Shown here: piece after piece, positions 9,263 to 19,024 of the stretch
Position numbering within the stretch: position 1 is the first letter of the stretch
Layout of the letters: each line of letters opens with the position of its first letter
Source of the DNA: an uncultured Lachnospiraceae bacterium
GTDB lineage: Bacteria > Bacillota > Clostridia > Lachnospirales > Lachnospiraceae
Reading direction: 5' to 3'
Length of the DNA stretch: 64,000 nucleotides
Assembly: GCA_947164605.1 (NCBI GenBank)
Contig: CAMUXE010000003.1
Coordinates: 103,423-167,422, forward strand
Notes under the pieces: generated by a model
The model's database searches: none
Seen by the model: the letters and a program-made list of their open reading frames with translations, nothing else
Told to the model about the DNA's origin: nothing
Program-made: the position numbers and the translations under genes

Positions 9263-10325
9263 TGATTACATTCTCCTTTAACAAGGTCTTAAACTGCTCT
9301 GAAATCAGGGCATGATCATATTTTTTTAGCACTTCTCTCTGATTAGCTACTATCTTAGCAGCCAGTTCCTTGTCCTTGATAATCTCATTCATAACAGCTG
9401 CAGTCTCGACATAATCCTTATTCTCAAGGATAAATCCGCTGCCGCCCAGTGTGTCATAGATTGCTGTCGAATCATAGGCAACCACTGGAATATCAAAGAA
9501 CATAGACTCTACAAGTGGCACACCAAAGCCCTCATGCTCAGACTGGCAGAGGAAAAGGTCTGCAACCTTATAGTAGGCAAGAATCTTGTCAAAACTTATA
9601 TGGCCTGCAAAGTAGACATCCTCAACTCCAAGCAGGTTAATATATCTCTCAAGCTTTCTCTTATAATTCTCATATCCAAGGTCAGAGCCGACAAGGAAAA
9701 GTCTGGCGCCCTCATCGAAATATCTCTTATAGTAGGTAAATGCTTTGATTACATCCTGCTGACACTTGTTAGGAGCGATTCTTCCTGTAAATAGGATGTT
9801 AGTCCTGCCATCAGAGTATCTTCTGACTGTGATATCATCAGGTTTTTTCTTGTAATCATCAAAAGGGATAAGGATAGGCATAACATCGATTTTGCACTTA
9901 AAGCCTACCTTGATAAGGTCATTCTTGTTAAATTCTGAAACAGCAATACAGTAATCAACCTTATCTGACAGCCACTTTAAGGCTCTCAATCCATCAGCAC
10001 ATATGCCTGCCGCATCGGAATTGTAGCTGATAAGCATATTAGGAGGTGTGATATTGTGATATCTCATAACCTTTTTGCAGTTGAGCTTGCCAAAGTCCCA
10101 GTTAAGCTTATCACCTGTAGACATGTGATAAATTACAATATCATCAGGGCCAAGTTCTGGAAGTTTCTTTACGTCCTTAACCACACCCTTTGGTAATCTG
10201 TGATCAATGTGAGCTGCATATATAGCAGTCTTAAATCCCATGCTCTTTAAAACCTTCTCAAGGGCTATACAGTCATTGCTGACAGCATCTCCAAAAGAAA
10301 GTGTAGGCAACATCTGTATAATCAT
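9255..10325 (-). CDS. glycosyltransferase family 4
   Basis: 356 residues from the preferred ATG at 10325. The frame is open to a TTG at 10346 inside the previous gene, but the ATG sits one base after that gene's stop and the family pattern starts at MIIQMLPTLSFGDA. The donor domain shows FTGRIAPNKCQ and E-x7-E as EGFGVPLVE. The N-terminal half resembles the WbdA/mannosyltransferase type of GT4. First of three consecutive GT4s downstream of wzt. The GGAG motif is about 13 bases upstream, slightly long, so the start is likely rather than certain. Confidence 0.85.
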   Translation of the reverse strand: MIIQMLPTLSFGDAVSNDCIALEKVLKSMGFKTAIYAAHIDHRLPKGVVKDVKKLPELGPDDIVIYHMSTGDKLNWDFGKLNCKKVMRYHNITPPNMLISYNSDAAGICADGLRALKWLSDKVDYCIAVSEFNKNDLIKVGFKCKIDVMPILIPFDDYKKKPDDITVRRYSDGRTNILFTGRIAPNKCQQDVIKAFTYYKRYFDEGARLFLVGSDLGYENYKRKLERYINLLGVEDVYFAGHISFDKILAYYKVADLFLCQSEHEGFGVPLVESMFFDIPVVAYDSTAIYDTLGGSGFILENKDYVETAAVMNEIIKDKELAAKIVANQREVLKKYDHALISEQFKTLLKENVING

Positions 10326-10326
10326 C

Positions 10327-10767
10327 TTACTTTGAAAGCTCCTCAATCTTTGACTTAAGTCTCTCTATTTCCTTCTCACTCTCATAAAGCTTCTTTTCAA
10401 TAGCTGAGAGTCTTGCATCTTCCTCATTGAAGCGGCTGTAGTTCATAAGAAGTGTATTATAAATCTCACTGTTGTACTTGTTCTGATCATCAACGATAGC
10501 CTCAATATAGAAAGCTATCAGTCTTCTGTTGAGCTTCTTGATAAACTTAGCAAGTGGATTGCCATAAACATCTCTATATGACATAACCATTCTGTCTGAA
10601 TCAGCCATATCAAGCACGTCAGCGTAACGAGACTGGCTGTACTCAATACCTGTACCCGCAGAAGCTGAAACTACTGAATTAAAGCCGAGTTCAGAATCTG
10701 TGAGTCCCTTCTCCTTAATCTCAGCTCTAATCTTTTGCATAATATCTTCAATGTTAATATCTTCCAT
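10327..10767 (-). CDS. small coiled-coil protein of the glycan locus, unknown function
   Basis: 146 residues, no membrane segment. An N-terminal acidic motif EDINIEDIMQKIRAEIKEKG is followed by a variable middle and a C-terminal coiled coil of about 40 residues (heptad-like LSAIEKKLYESEKEIERLK). The ATG at 10767 has AAAGG 6 bases upstream and is preferred over the GTG three codons earlier. It lies between wzt and a GT4. I do not recognise a characterised family. Its position suggests a scaffold or chain-length/complex-assembly factor, which is inference only. Confidence 0.7.
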   Translation of the reverse strand: MEDINIEDIMQKIRAEIKEKGLTDSELGFNSVVSASAGTGIEYSQSRYADVLDMADSDRMVMSYRDVYGNPLAKFIKKLNRRLIAFYIEAIVDDQNKYNSEIYNTLLMNYSRFNEEDARLSAIEKKLYESEKEIERLKSKIEELSK

Positions 10768-10791
10768 TTTTTTCACCTTTCAATCCCATTA

Positions 10792-12069
10792 TTATATTTC
10801 TAATTTCCAATCGTGGTCTAATCTAGCTACACCTACATCCTGTGTATTGGACACAACCTCAAAGTTGAGGGCCTTCTTGTAGTAATCGACCGGATTTCCA
10901 TCTCCAAACTCGATAGTTACATCTATCCAATACTGACCTGGTATCAGGCTAAGATTTGGCATCTCTACGACATATTTGCCGTCCTTTTCTATGTCAAATA
11001 TGTCAAAGCGGTCAATTCTTGTGTTAGTGCCATAAACCCAAAGTGAGTCGCTTCTAAAGATTCCGTAGCCAAAAACTGCATCCTTAACAGGCTTTTCAAC
11101 ATGATAGCTCAAGTCCAGAATCATTTTCTCACCAGTTCTAAAGGTTGTCTGCTCTTGACCATCCTTATCAAGGATTTTGATATCAGTGAATTTAGCGTCA
11201 CCTGTTCCATAACGGCGATTTCTCTTCTCTCGCTCGGCCTCTTCCTTCTTGCGCTTTTCCTCGTCCTCTCTGGCCTTCATCTCATTCTGCTGCTGTTTTA
11301 AGCGTTCCTTCTCCTGCTGGTCGATACGCTCCTGATTCATGAAATTCAGGTATTCAAGGTGGACATCCTTAGGCTTGCCCTCCATCGCAATCTGGCCGTT
11401 CTTAATCCAGATAGATCTGTCACAAATCTGCTCAATCTGACCTAGAGAATGGGATACGATAACGATAGTTGTTCCGTTGTTCTTAATCTCTCTCAACTTG
11501 TTGAAACACTTAGCCTGGAAATTGGCATCGCCGACCGCAAGAATCTCATCGATAAGCAAAATATCCGCATCCACATTAATGGCAACCGAGAAAGCCAGTC
11601 TCATATACATACCAGAAGAGTAGGTTCTTACTGGATTATCTATAAACTCCTCCAACTCGGAAAATGTTATGATGTCGTCAAGTCTTGCATCAATCTCCTT
11701 CTTTGTAAGTCCAAAGATTGAGGCGTTAGTGTATATGTTTTCTCTACCACTCATATCAGGATGGAAGCCTGCGCCAAGCTCGATAAGGCTTGATACTCGG
11801 CCGTTCATATTGATACTTCCTGAGTTAGGATAGATAATTCTTGTGAGCATCTTAAGAGTTGTAGACTTACCACAACCATTTCTTCCAACAAGGCCTATTG
11901 CCTCGCCTTTTTTTACCGAAAAAGAAATATCATTCAAGACAACCCTGTTCTCAAACTTATTTCTCTTCCAGAAAAGTATTTTCTCCTTTAATTCAGTTCC
12001 CTTGTCATAGTAAACCTTGAAGGTTTTGGTGACATGGGATACCTCTATTGCATTATTATTGTCTTCCAT
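10792..12069 (-). CDS. wzt: polysaccharide ABC exporter ATPase with C-terminal glycan-binding domain
   Basis: 425 residues. The nucleotide-binding domain (about 1-230) has Walker A GRNGCGKST, signature YSSGMYMRL and Walker B ILLIDEIL. A very charged, Glu/Lys/Arg-rich helical linker (about 235-280) leads to a C-terminal beta-rich domain (about 285-420). In Wzt proteins such a domain recognises the finished chain end before export. With Wzm it forms the ABC-dependent exporter of lipid-linked polysaccharide. It starts 20 bases after wzm. The extended Wzt suggests a terminally modified glycan, consistent with the acyltransferase pair in the locus. Confidence 0.93.
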   Translation of the reverse strand: MEDNNNAIEVSHVTKTFKVYYDKGTELKEKILFWKRNKFENRVVLNDISFSVKKGEAIGLVGRNGCGKSTTLKMLTRIIYPNSGSINMNGRVSSLIELGAGFHPDMSGRENIYTNASIFGLTKKEIDARLDDIITFSELEEFIDNPVRTYSSGMYMRLAFSVAINVDADILLIDEILAVGDANFQAKCFNKLREIKNNGTTIVIVSHSLGQIEQICDRSIWIKNGQIAMEGKPKDVHLEYLNFMNQERIDQQEKERLKQQQNEMKAREDEEKRKKEEAEREKRNRRYGTGDAKFTDIKILDKDGQEQTTFRTGEKMILDLSYHVEKPVKDAVFGYGIFRSDSLWVYGTNTRIDRFDIFDIEKDGKYVVEMPNLSLIPGQYWIDVTIEFGDGNPVDYYKKALNFEVVSNTQDVGVARLDHDWKLEI

Positions 12070-12089
12070 TTTTTACTCCATAGCTAAAA

Positions 12090-12884
12090 TTAAAAATTCT
12101 CTGCAAATCCCTTTTGTAATTTTCTAAACAAAAGCTCTCCAATCATCACAAAAACGATTCCCATGCCAAGCGCAATAAGTAAAGTATTGAGCTGTGGAAC
12201 CTGTTTGTAATAAAGGATATCTCTATATATTTCTATAACTGGAGTCATAGGATTGAGATAGAAGAGCTGTATGCAGTAAGAAGGTGCACCTGAATTTTCA
12301 ACAATATCGATACCGTACATAACAGGTGTCAGATACTGAAGAGCCATAACAAGAATGCCCAAAATGTACTGCAAGTCTCTAAGATAGACTGTAAGCGCCG
12401 CAACAATCAGCGCAATTCCAAGGCAGAGAATATACTCAACTATCATAACCACAGGTAGGCATATAACAGCTATCAGGTTAATTCCCCTGCCGGAAAAGAT
12501 AAGAACTATAAAAATAACTATAAAAGTGAGAAGCATATTTACAAATCCACTTGTAACTGTGGCAATAGGTAAAACCTCTCTTGGGAAGAATATCTTTTTA
12601 ACCATATCCTTCTCACGCAATATGCTGGTAGAACCGTCCTGAACACTAGTGGCAAAGAACATCCATGGCACAAGTGCCACGAAAAGGAAAAGATAATACT
12701 GTTCATAACCAGCTCTCATGATAACCGAGAAAACCAAGGTAAATACTACAAGCTGAAGAAGAGGATTGATGAATGTCCATAAAAATCCCAATATTGAACC
12801 CTTATATCTTCCTCTCAAGTCCTTCTTTACCAAGCTAAAAATCATCTCTCTGTATTCGTATATAGCTTTTATTTGATTAATCAT
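12090..12884 (-). CDS. wzm: polysaccharide ABC exporter permease
   Basis: 264 residues with six predicted membrane helices, the ABC-2 type. The N-terminal RDLRGRYKGSILGFLWTF motif is diagnostic of Wzm/TagG/KpsM-like permeases. It overlaps the preceding GT4 by 4 bases (ATGA) and is followed by wzt. Together they move the completed undecaprenyl-linked glycan outward, so polymerisation should occur in the cytoplasm without a Wzy polymerase; none was recognised here. Confidence 0.93.
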   Translation of the reverse strand: MINQIKAIYEYREMIFSLVKKDLRGRYKGSILGFLWTFINPLLQLVVFTLVFSVIMRAGYEQYYLFLFVALVPWMFFATSVQDGSTSILREKDMVKKIFFPREVLPIATVTSGFVNMLLTFIVIFIVLIFSGRGINLIAVICLPVVMIVEYILCLGIALIVAALTVYLRDLQYILGILVMALQYLTPVMYGIDIVENSGAPSYCIQLFYLNPMTPVIEIYRDILYYKQVPQLNTLLIALGMGIVFVMIGELLFRKLQKGFAENF

Positions 12885-13978
12885 GATCCCTCCATATTGC
12901 TTAAAACAAAGTCATGCACCAGCTTTCCAAGCCTGTCAGGCGCATACCTTGCTATCACCTTTTCGTAAGCCTCAACATCAACATCAGAATTAAAGCCAAG
13001 CATGGCATCTGCCAAGTTTTGAATCTGACCCTCTTCGCTGACATTCATGTCAAATGTGTTTAAGACATCACCGGTGATTTCTGTATATATATCTAGCTTG
13101 CCGACCAAGATCGGTTTTGCAAATTTCATAACCTCAATTATAGGCATACCAAAGCCTTCAGCCTTGGATGGAAAAACAAAACACGAGCACTCTGAAAAGA
13201 GCTTATGTTTCTCATCGTGTTTTACATAACCATAGTAAGTAATTCCATCGACTGCCGCCTGGGTCTCATTGAGCAGATTCTGAATATCTTCCTCCTGCAT
13301 CTTACCAGCAAGAAGGAGCTCTTTTTCTCCGCCCATCTCCTTATACCTTCTATATCCTTTTAAAAGGAGATCCACTCCCTTTCTCTTCTCCATATTTCCC
13401 ACATAGAGAAGATAGCCCTTATCACAGGTCTCCCACTTATCTTTGAGGGGATTAGCTATAATATAGGCATTACAGTTAGCTATCTTGGCAGCCTGTGGAT
13501 AGTATTTTTCAGTCGTTATCTTAGTTTGGTTTGAGTTGTAGAGAATCATGTCACTGTGCTTAAGAGTAAGCTTTAGACAATGATTGAAATATAAGCTGTA
13601 AACCTTACCAAAATACTCTGGGTATTCTATCGGAAACATGTCATGTATAGTGATCATAATCTTGTATCTGCCTGTCAGTCTGACAGGAATACAGGTGTTC
13701 ACTTCCCAAAATATGTCTGGATCTATGACTTTTAAGCACTTCTTTACAAACTTAAAGTACTCAATCACTCCAGCGCTTCTATATATTGACTTTCCCAAAG
13801 ACATAACCTTAATTCCACAGGACTCAAAATACTTTATGTACTCACTCACAGCAACATCACTGATAAGCACAAATTCCAAATCCTCATAGGTCATGAGCAC
13901 TTTCAGGAAATCATTTAGATACATACCAACGCCGCTAGGCCTTGAACCAAGCGTCCTGGCATCAACTGCTATTTTCAT
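12881..13978 (-). CDS. glycosyltransferase family 4
   Basis: 365 residues, GT-B fold. The N-terminus MKIAVDARTLGSRPSGVGMYL is the typical opening of mannosyltransferase-like GT4 enzymes, and the donor domain has YVGNMEKRKG and EGFGMPIIE (E-x7-E). It is the first gene after the promoter at 14073-14101 and overlaps wzm, so it begins an exporter-containing transcription unit. Confidence 0.9.
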   Translation of the reverse strand: MKIAVDARTLGSRPSGVGMYLNDFLKVLMTYEDLEFVLISDVAVSEYIKYFESCGIKVMSLGKSIYRSAGVIEYFKFVKKCLKVIDPDIFWEVNTCIPVRLTGRYKIMITIHDMFPIEYPEYFGKVYSLYFNHCLKLTLKHSDMILYNSNQTKITTEKYYPQAAKIANCNAYIIANPLKDKWETCDKGYLLYVGNMEKRKGVDLLLKGYRRYKEMGGEKELLLAGKMQEEDIQNLLNETQAAVDGITYYGYVKHDEKHKLFSECSCFVFPSKAEGFGMPIIEVMKFAKPILVGKLDIYTEITGDVLNTFDMNVSEEGQIQNLADAMLGFNSDVDVEAYEKVIARYAPDRLGKLVHDFVLSNMEGS

Positions 13979-14072
13979 CTTTTAACCTCTGAATTAGTTT
14001 TACTGTCAGCTAAGCTCCAAAGCTTGCCTGACACAATTAGAGACACTTCACCCTTTAAACAGGATTCCCCTA

Positions 14073-14101
14073 ATCTTAGCAAATAGATATAAATTTGTCA
14101 A
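14073..14101 (-). promoter_or_regulatory. sigma-A promoter inside the glycan locus
   Basis: TTGACA (14101-14096) and TAAGAT (14078-14073) on the minus strand are 17 bases apart. It lies in the only sizeable gap of this part of the cluster and would drive the GT4 at 13978, wzm, wzt and following genes. Confidence 0.65.
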
Positions 14102-14112
14102 AAAGAGCCATC

Positions 14113-15210
14113 CTACAGCTCTTTATCAACCCTAGGACGGCCTATTTCAACCAATATATCTAGTATTTTTTCAGCTGACTTCTTCCAACTGTACTTTTCA
14201 AGCACTTTGTCAGGATCAGCCACCTTCTCTTTCAGAAGTAAATCAATATCACAATCATAATCATCGCACTCCACAAAATGGACTGTGTCAGAATAGATTT
14301 CTCTTAAAACAGGAATATCTCCTGCGACAACACTAGCGCCAAGGCTCAATGCCTCCATAGGAGGTATTCCAAAGCCCTCGTATGTCGATGGAAAAAGAAA
14401 GGCCTTACAATGACTCATCAAGGCCTTAGCCTGGCCATCACTGACCCTTCCTGTAACTATGCAATTATCAAGCTTCTCGACACCCGACTCATCTCCAAGA
14501 TTTCCACCAGATATAACATAGCATCTATCCTTATATCTCTTTGCGTTCTCAACTATCCACTTGAGATTCTTATTAGGAGCCAAAGAAGCGAGGTAGTAAT
14601 AGTAATCGCCCTTGACTATCCCAGAGAAGGTGTCAAAGACTGACTCATCAGGCTCAATATCTTCATAGTGCTGCCAGCCATTGCCAGCCACTGTGAGATT
14701 AGGTCGCGACAGCTTATATTTCTTCAAAATTTCATCCCTTGCGCAATTGCTGACTGTAACCACAGCGTCAGCAGTTTTGAATGCGTGAGAGTACATCAAC
14801 TTTCTAAAAAGGATCTCATGCCAAGCTCCCTTTTCTGTAAAGTACTCCGGATGAGTTTTAAAGACAATGTCATGAACAACCGTAAGGCCTCCATCAAGGC
14901 TCAAAGGACATGTGTTGCACAGGTTAACCTGTATCATCCCTGTCTTCTTTAAATAAGCAGCATATTCTGTCTGTTCCCAAACTTTACCTGTTTTCTCTCC
15001 GATTAGCTTTACTGGTATATTCTTATAGAGCCCTGCAAAATAGTCATATTTTGCGTTGCTTGGAGCAAGTATAAGGCAGTGAACATTCTTATATTTCTCC
15101 ACCGCAGGATCAAGCAGTTTATCGATCTGCTTTACTATCTCCTTGGCGTATCTCACCACTCCAGTATCATTGTCTGCTAGAAATGCACCATTAATGGCGT
15201 ATTTAGGCAT
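14113..15210 (-). CDS. glycosyltransferase family 4
   Basis: 365 residues, GT-B fold. The donor-side half shows YYLASLAPNKNLKW, EGFGIPPME (E-x7-E) and a short C-terminal tail. The VVHDIVFKTHPEYF segment is common in GT4 mannosyl- or rhamnosyltransferases. It begins 24 bases after the CapD-like gene, and a 134-base gap with a promoter follows it. Confidence 0.88.
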   Translation of the reverse strand: MPKYAINGAFLADNDTGVVRYAKEIVKQIDKLLDPAVEKYKNVHCLILAPSNAKYDYFAGLYKNIPVKLIGEKTGKVWEQTEYAAYLKKTGMIQVNLCNTCPLSLDGGLTVVHDIVFKTHPEYFTEKGAWHEILFRKLMYSHAFKTADAVVTVSNCARDEILKKYKLSRPNLTVAGNGWQHYEDIEPDESVFDTFSGIVKGDYYYYLASLAPNKNLKWIVENAKRYKDRCYVISGGNLGDESGVEKLDNCIVTGRVSDGQAKALMSHCKAFLFPSTYEGFGIPPMEALSLGASVVAGDIPVLREIYSDTVHFVECDDYDCDIDLLLKEKVADPDKVLEKYSWKKSAEKILDILVEIGRPRVDKEL

Positions 15211-15234
15211 ATCTTCTCCCCTTGTTCAATACAA

Positions 15235-17124
15235 TTACATATTCTTAGGATTATAAGTAGGTGCAACCTTTTTGATCATGGCACGAATATCACCAGTCTC
15301 TTCATAGGCAGCCTTCTTAAGCTCCTCTAAGTTTTCAAATAAATGCTGGCTGTCAAAACTTATAGGTTTTCCAATATGAATAAGTTTGTTTGCAGTATCC
15401 TGCATACCTTCCTCATCCATAAGCAATTCTTCATACAATTTCTCACCTGGACGGAGTCCTGTGTACTCAATCTCCATATCAACTCCAAGTGTGTATCCGG
15501 ACAATCTTATCAGATTCTTAGCCAAATCATCGATCTTAACTGGCTCCCCCATATCAAGAACGAAAATCTCACCACCCTTAGCATAGGCTCCTGCCTGAAT
15601 TACAAGCGATACAGCCTCAGGTATAGTCATAAAGTATCTGATAATATTAGGATCAGTAACTGTTACTGGTCCGCCATTGGCTATCTGTTTCTTAAAGAGT
15701 GGAATTACTGATCCATTAGAACCAAGGACATTTCCGAATCTTACAGCCACAAAATCTGTCTTTGACATTCCGTTATAGGCCTGAATTATCATCTCGCAGA
15801 TTCTCTTAGTAGCACCCATAACATTGGTTGGATTTACGGCTTTATCAGTCGAGATCATAACGAATTTCTTAACATTATACTTATCAGCCATACGGGCCAC
15901 ATTCCAAGTACCCACAACATTGTTCTTTATAGCCTCATTAGGGCTGTCCTCCATAAGAGGAACATGCTTGTGAGCAGCTGCATGGTAGATAATATCTGGC
16001 TTGTACTCCTCAAAAACTGACTCTAGTCTTGATTCATTTCTAATAGAGCCAATAAGAGTCACAACATTTGCCTCAGGATGAAGGCTCTTTAACTCCTGCT
16101 GTATGTCATAGGCATTATTCTCGTATATGTCAAAGATAATAAGGCATTTTGGCTTATGAGTTACCAGCTGTCTGCAAAGCTCCGAACCTATTGATCCGCC
16201 TCCGCCAGTTACCATAACTGTCTTTCCAGACACATAACCTAAGATTGAGTCTGTATCTACCTTGATAGGATCTCTTCCAAGAAGGTCTAAAACATCCACA
16301 TCTCTTAACTGGTTTATATCTACCTCGCCGTCAACCATCTGATAAACGCCAGGAAGTATCTTTAAGTCGCACTCTGTCTCCTTACAGATATTTAAGATAT
16401 CTCTCTTAACCTGCATGGATGCTGATGGAATGGCAAATATTATCTCATCAACCTTGTAATATCTGGCATAGGCCTTAATCTGGTCTCTTGTGCCAACGAC
16501 CTTGACTCCTCTGATGAATTTGCCGACCTTAGCCGGATCATCATCGATAATAGCTACAACCTTAGAATTGTCAAGATATCTGGAATTTGATATCTCTCTC
16601 ATCAAGACATTGGTCGCATCTCCGGCACCAATAATCATAATTCTGACCTGCTGCTCAGTCTTTCTAAACCTGTTAATCACACCTCTGATCATTCTGTACA
16701 TAAATCTACTCATGCACATGGCAACCAGAAGGAATACAAAGGCTGTGAAGTAGCATGCTCTAGGCAGCATAAGTCCAGAGAATGATGTGAGGATTATGTG
16801 GGCAAGCTCTGATATAATACAGGCCTCTGCTATCTTATAGAGCTCTGCTATACTGGCATATTGCCAAAGGCTGTGATACATCCTGAATAGCCAGAATATA
16901 ACCAGAGTCACCAGAGTATATGGTATAATCTCAAGCTTGAACTTGTCTATATACTCTGTTGGTATAGAAGCTAAATTTACATCAAATCTCATAATAAGAG
17001 ATAAGAAGACTGTTGCATTGATTATTATTACGTCAGTAATTATGAGTGCTATTCTTCTGACAAAAAGCTGAGCCTTGTCTTTTCTGACCTTGGCTTCTAA
17101 CTCTTCTCTTTCTTTCTCGTCCAT
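15235..17124 (-). CDS. CapD/PglF-like membrane nucleotide-sugar 4,6-dehydratase
   Basis: 629 residues. Four N-terminal membrane helices (about 20-135) are followed by a CoA-binding-like Rossmann domain (IIGAGDATNV) and a SDR catalytic domain starting TGGGGSIGSE. The active-site segment reads STDKAVNPTNVMGATKR, with Met in place of the usual SDR Tyr before xxxK, as in PglF/WbpM/FlaA1-type dehydratases. These make UDP-4-keto-6-deoxy-GlcNAc. The DegT aminotransferase in the same operon can aminate that product, so the two probably supply the first sugar of the glycan. Confidence 0.9.
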   Translation of the reverse strand: MDEKEREELEAKVRKDKAQLFVRRIALIITDVIIINATVFLSLIMRFDVNLASIPTEYIDKFKLEIIPYTLVTLVIFWLFRMYHSLWQYASIAELYKIAEACIISELAHIILTSFSGLMLPRACYFTAFVFLLVAMCMSRFMYRMIRGVINRFRKTEQQVRIMIIGAGDATNVLMREISNSRYLDNSKVVAIIDDDPAKVGKFIRGVKVVGTRDQIKAYARYYKVDEIIFAIPSASMQVKRDILNICKETECDLKILPGVYQMVDGEVDINQLRDVDVLDLLGRDPIKVDTDSILGYVSGKTVMVTGGGGSIGSELCRQLVTHKPKCLIIFDIYENNAYDIQQELKSLHPEANVVTLIGSIRNESRLESVFEEYKPDIIYHAAAHKHVPLMEDSPNEAIKNNVVGTWNVARMADKYNVKKFVMISTDKAVNPTNVMGATKRICEMIIQAYNGMSKTDFVAVRFGNVLGSNGSVIPLFKKQIANGGPVTVTDPNIIRYFMTIPEAVSLVIQAGAYAKGGEIFVLDMGEPVKIDDLAKNLIRLSGYTLGVDMEIEYTGLRPGEKLYEELLMDEEGMQDTANKLIHIGKPISFDSQHLFENLEELKKAAYEETGDIRAMIKKVAPTYNPKNM

Positions 17125-17154
17125 CTATTTTGTCCTAATCTTTCACTTTATTCA

Positions 17155-18255
17155 TTACTTATTAGCTGTCTCTGGATTGCTGGCAAGACCCGCAATAGTT
17201 CCAAATCCATAGCTCAAATGCATTGCAAGTATTACAAGAGGAAGGAAGAAGTACTCTTTCTCCTTCTTCTCCTCCTTGATAATGCTGAATGCCGACATAA
17301 GAAGATCAAGGAATATATATGCTCCCCACATGGTGTAAGAAAGCTTTCTTACTCCCTTTCTAATAAACCTAAAAGTCTTATTGCTAGACTTATCAAAAGG
17401 ATTCTTTTTCTTTCTTGTAGCATGAATAACCTTGCCTGTCACGTACTCAGCTCCAGTCGATGCAAGCACTGCTGCAGCGAAGGCACCTGGTACATAGTGA
17501 TACATTGAAAGGCACTGAGGACAAACTTTTGCAGTAATTCCAATCCAGTAACCATTGTTAAACTTCTGCTTGAGCATTGCCTTCAAATCTGCTCTCATAT
17601 ACTGGTAAGAAATAATATCAGGCATAAGGGCAAATCTAAAGCCAGCCTCTCTCATTCTGTAGTGAATCTCATTATCCTCTGTGCGGGACAGATTCTCATT
17701 GAAGAAGCCCACCTCGTCAAATACTTTTCTAGAATACATGGCATGAAAGAGGGAGTTTACATAGCGCTTCTCGCTTGCTTTCTGTCCGTCACGATTTCTA
17801 AAAGGGGCAATACTTGAGCCAAAAAGACTGTTTTCAGCCATGAGCAGCATCTTCTTAAAGGGATCCTTTGGATCATCGATTATGCAAGGGCGCTCTCCTC
17901 CAACAATATATTCGCCGCTCTCTATAGCCTCAACATTCTTGCTGACGAAGTCTTCAGGTATGATGGCATGAGCGTCAACCTTAACAATAACATCACCGCT
18001 GTATTCGCGAAGGGCAACATTCCATCCACATGGCAGGGTTCTCTTAGGGTTATTTAATATCTTAATATCAGCAAATTCATTGCTGTAAGCTTCCTTAAAT
18101 CTGGTCATATATTCAAGGGTCTTGTCGACCGAAGCGCCATCTACAAGAATAATCTCCATGTCCGCATGAGGATAATCCTGTTTTACTATATTGTCAAGAA
18201 TCCCCCTAATATATCTTTGCTCATTGTAGGCAATCACACAAAAAGAAACCTTCAT
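17155..18255 (-). CDS. glycosyltransferase family 2 (ExoA/SuccA-like)
   Basis: 366 residues. The GT-A domain begins MKVSFCVIAYNEQRYI and shows VDGASVDKTL, a metal-binding VDAHA segment (DxD variant) and a later RTEDNEIHYRM acidic motif. The C-terminal third has two or three membrane segments, so the enzyme sits at the inner membrane. It follows the initiating sugar transferase and is a good candidate for adding the second sugar. Confidence 0.88.
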   Translation of the reverse strand: MKVSFCVIAYNEQRYIRGILDNIVKQDYPHADMEIILVDGASVDKTLEYMTRFKEAYSNEFADIKILNNPKRTLPCGWNVALREYSGDVIVKVDAHAIIPEDFVSKNVEAIESGEYIVGGERPCIIDDPKDPFKKMLLMAENSLFGSSIAPFRNRDGQKASEKRYVNSLFHAMYSRKVFDEVGFFNENLSRTEDNEIHYRMREAGFRFALMPDIISYQYMRADLKAMLKQKFNNGYWIGITAKVCPQCLSMYHYVPGAFAAAVLASTGAEYVTGKVIHATRKKKNPFDKSSNKTFRFIRKGVRKLSYTMWGAYIFLDLLMSAFSIIKEEKKEKEYFFLPLVILAMHLSYGFGTIAGLASNPETANK

Positions 18256-18277
18256 AAGTCTACCTCCTAAACATAAA

Positions 18278-19000
18278 TCACTTAATCACCGATATAAATG
18301 TATCCCAGAGCACACTAGCATCTGAGGCAATACCAAACTTTCTCAAGCTCTCAAGATTGTACTTCATCTTGGCAGGCAGTACCTCCTTTATATAGGTCTC
18401 ATCAGCACATTCTGCATCTGCAAGAAGTTTATCCTCATCCTTGTATGCTATGCTGGTCCTTGATGTAAGGCCTGCCGGAAGAAGCAAGGTTGCATACATA
18501 GCTGGGCTGTAGCAGTTTACATACTTTATAACTTCTGGTCTTGTGCCAACCAGTGTCATATCACCTGCTAAGATATTAAAGAGCTGAGGGAACTCATCCA
18601 TACGATATTTTCTGAGAAAGGCTCCGACCTTAGTGATTCTGGCATCATTGCTGACAGTCACTGCACTTCCAAGTTCAGGTGCATTGACTACCATAGTGCG
18701 AAACTTGAATATCCTAAAGATTCTTCCGTACTGTGTAACCCTCTCCTGCCTAAAAAAGACAGGTCCCTTTGAATCAAGCTTTATCATAAGGGCTATGACA
18801 GCCATAGGCAGGGCTAGAAAAGCTAACATAATGGACGCAACAACCAGGTCCAGAAGACGCTTAAGTTTAAAGTAGCCCGCTTTCTTTGCTATAATATTAT
18901 AGTATTTTCTAACTTCGCGACTTCTCATCTTAGCAGGAAGTCTCTCCCATTTTCTTAATCTCATATCTTTAATCTCATCTCTATTAATAATCAAAGTCAC
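18278..19000 (-). CDS. initiating sugar phosphotransferase (bacterial sugar transferase, PglC/WcaJ type)
   Basis: 240 residues. One membrane or re-entrant helix (about 48-70) precedes the conserved core KLDSKGPVFFRQERVTQYG, FRIFKFRTM and DEFPQLFNILAGDMTLVGTRPE. Such enzymes transfer a sugar-1-phosphate onto undecaprenyl phosphate to start the repeat unit. The protein is a short PglC-like form without extra N-terminal helices. It sits next to the aminotransferase and dehydratase, which suggests a UDP-diNAcBac-like or other aminated sugar as the first residue (inference). Confidence 0.9.
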   Translation of the reverse strand: MTLIINRDEIKDMRLRKWERLPAKMRSREVRKYYNIIAKKAGYFKLKRLLDLVVASIMLAFLALPMAVIALMIKLDSKGPVFFRQERVTQYGRIFRIFKFRTMVVNAPELGSAVTVSNDARITKVGAFLRKYRMDEFPQLFNILAGDMTLVGTRPEVIKYVNCYSPAMYATLLLPAGLTSRTSIAYKDEDKLLADAECADETYIKEVLPAKMKYNLESLRKFGIASDASVLWDTFISVIK

Positions 19001-19024
19001 TAGGACTCAGCTTCTATCCCAGCC

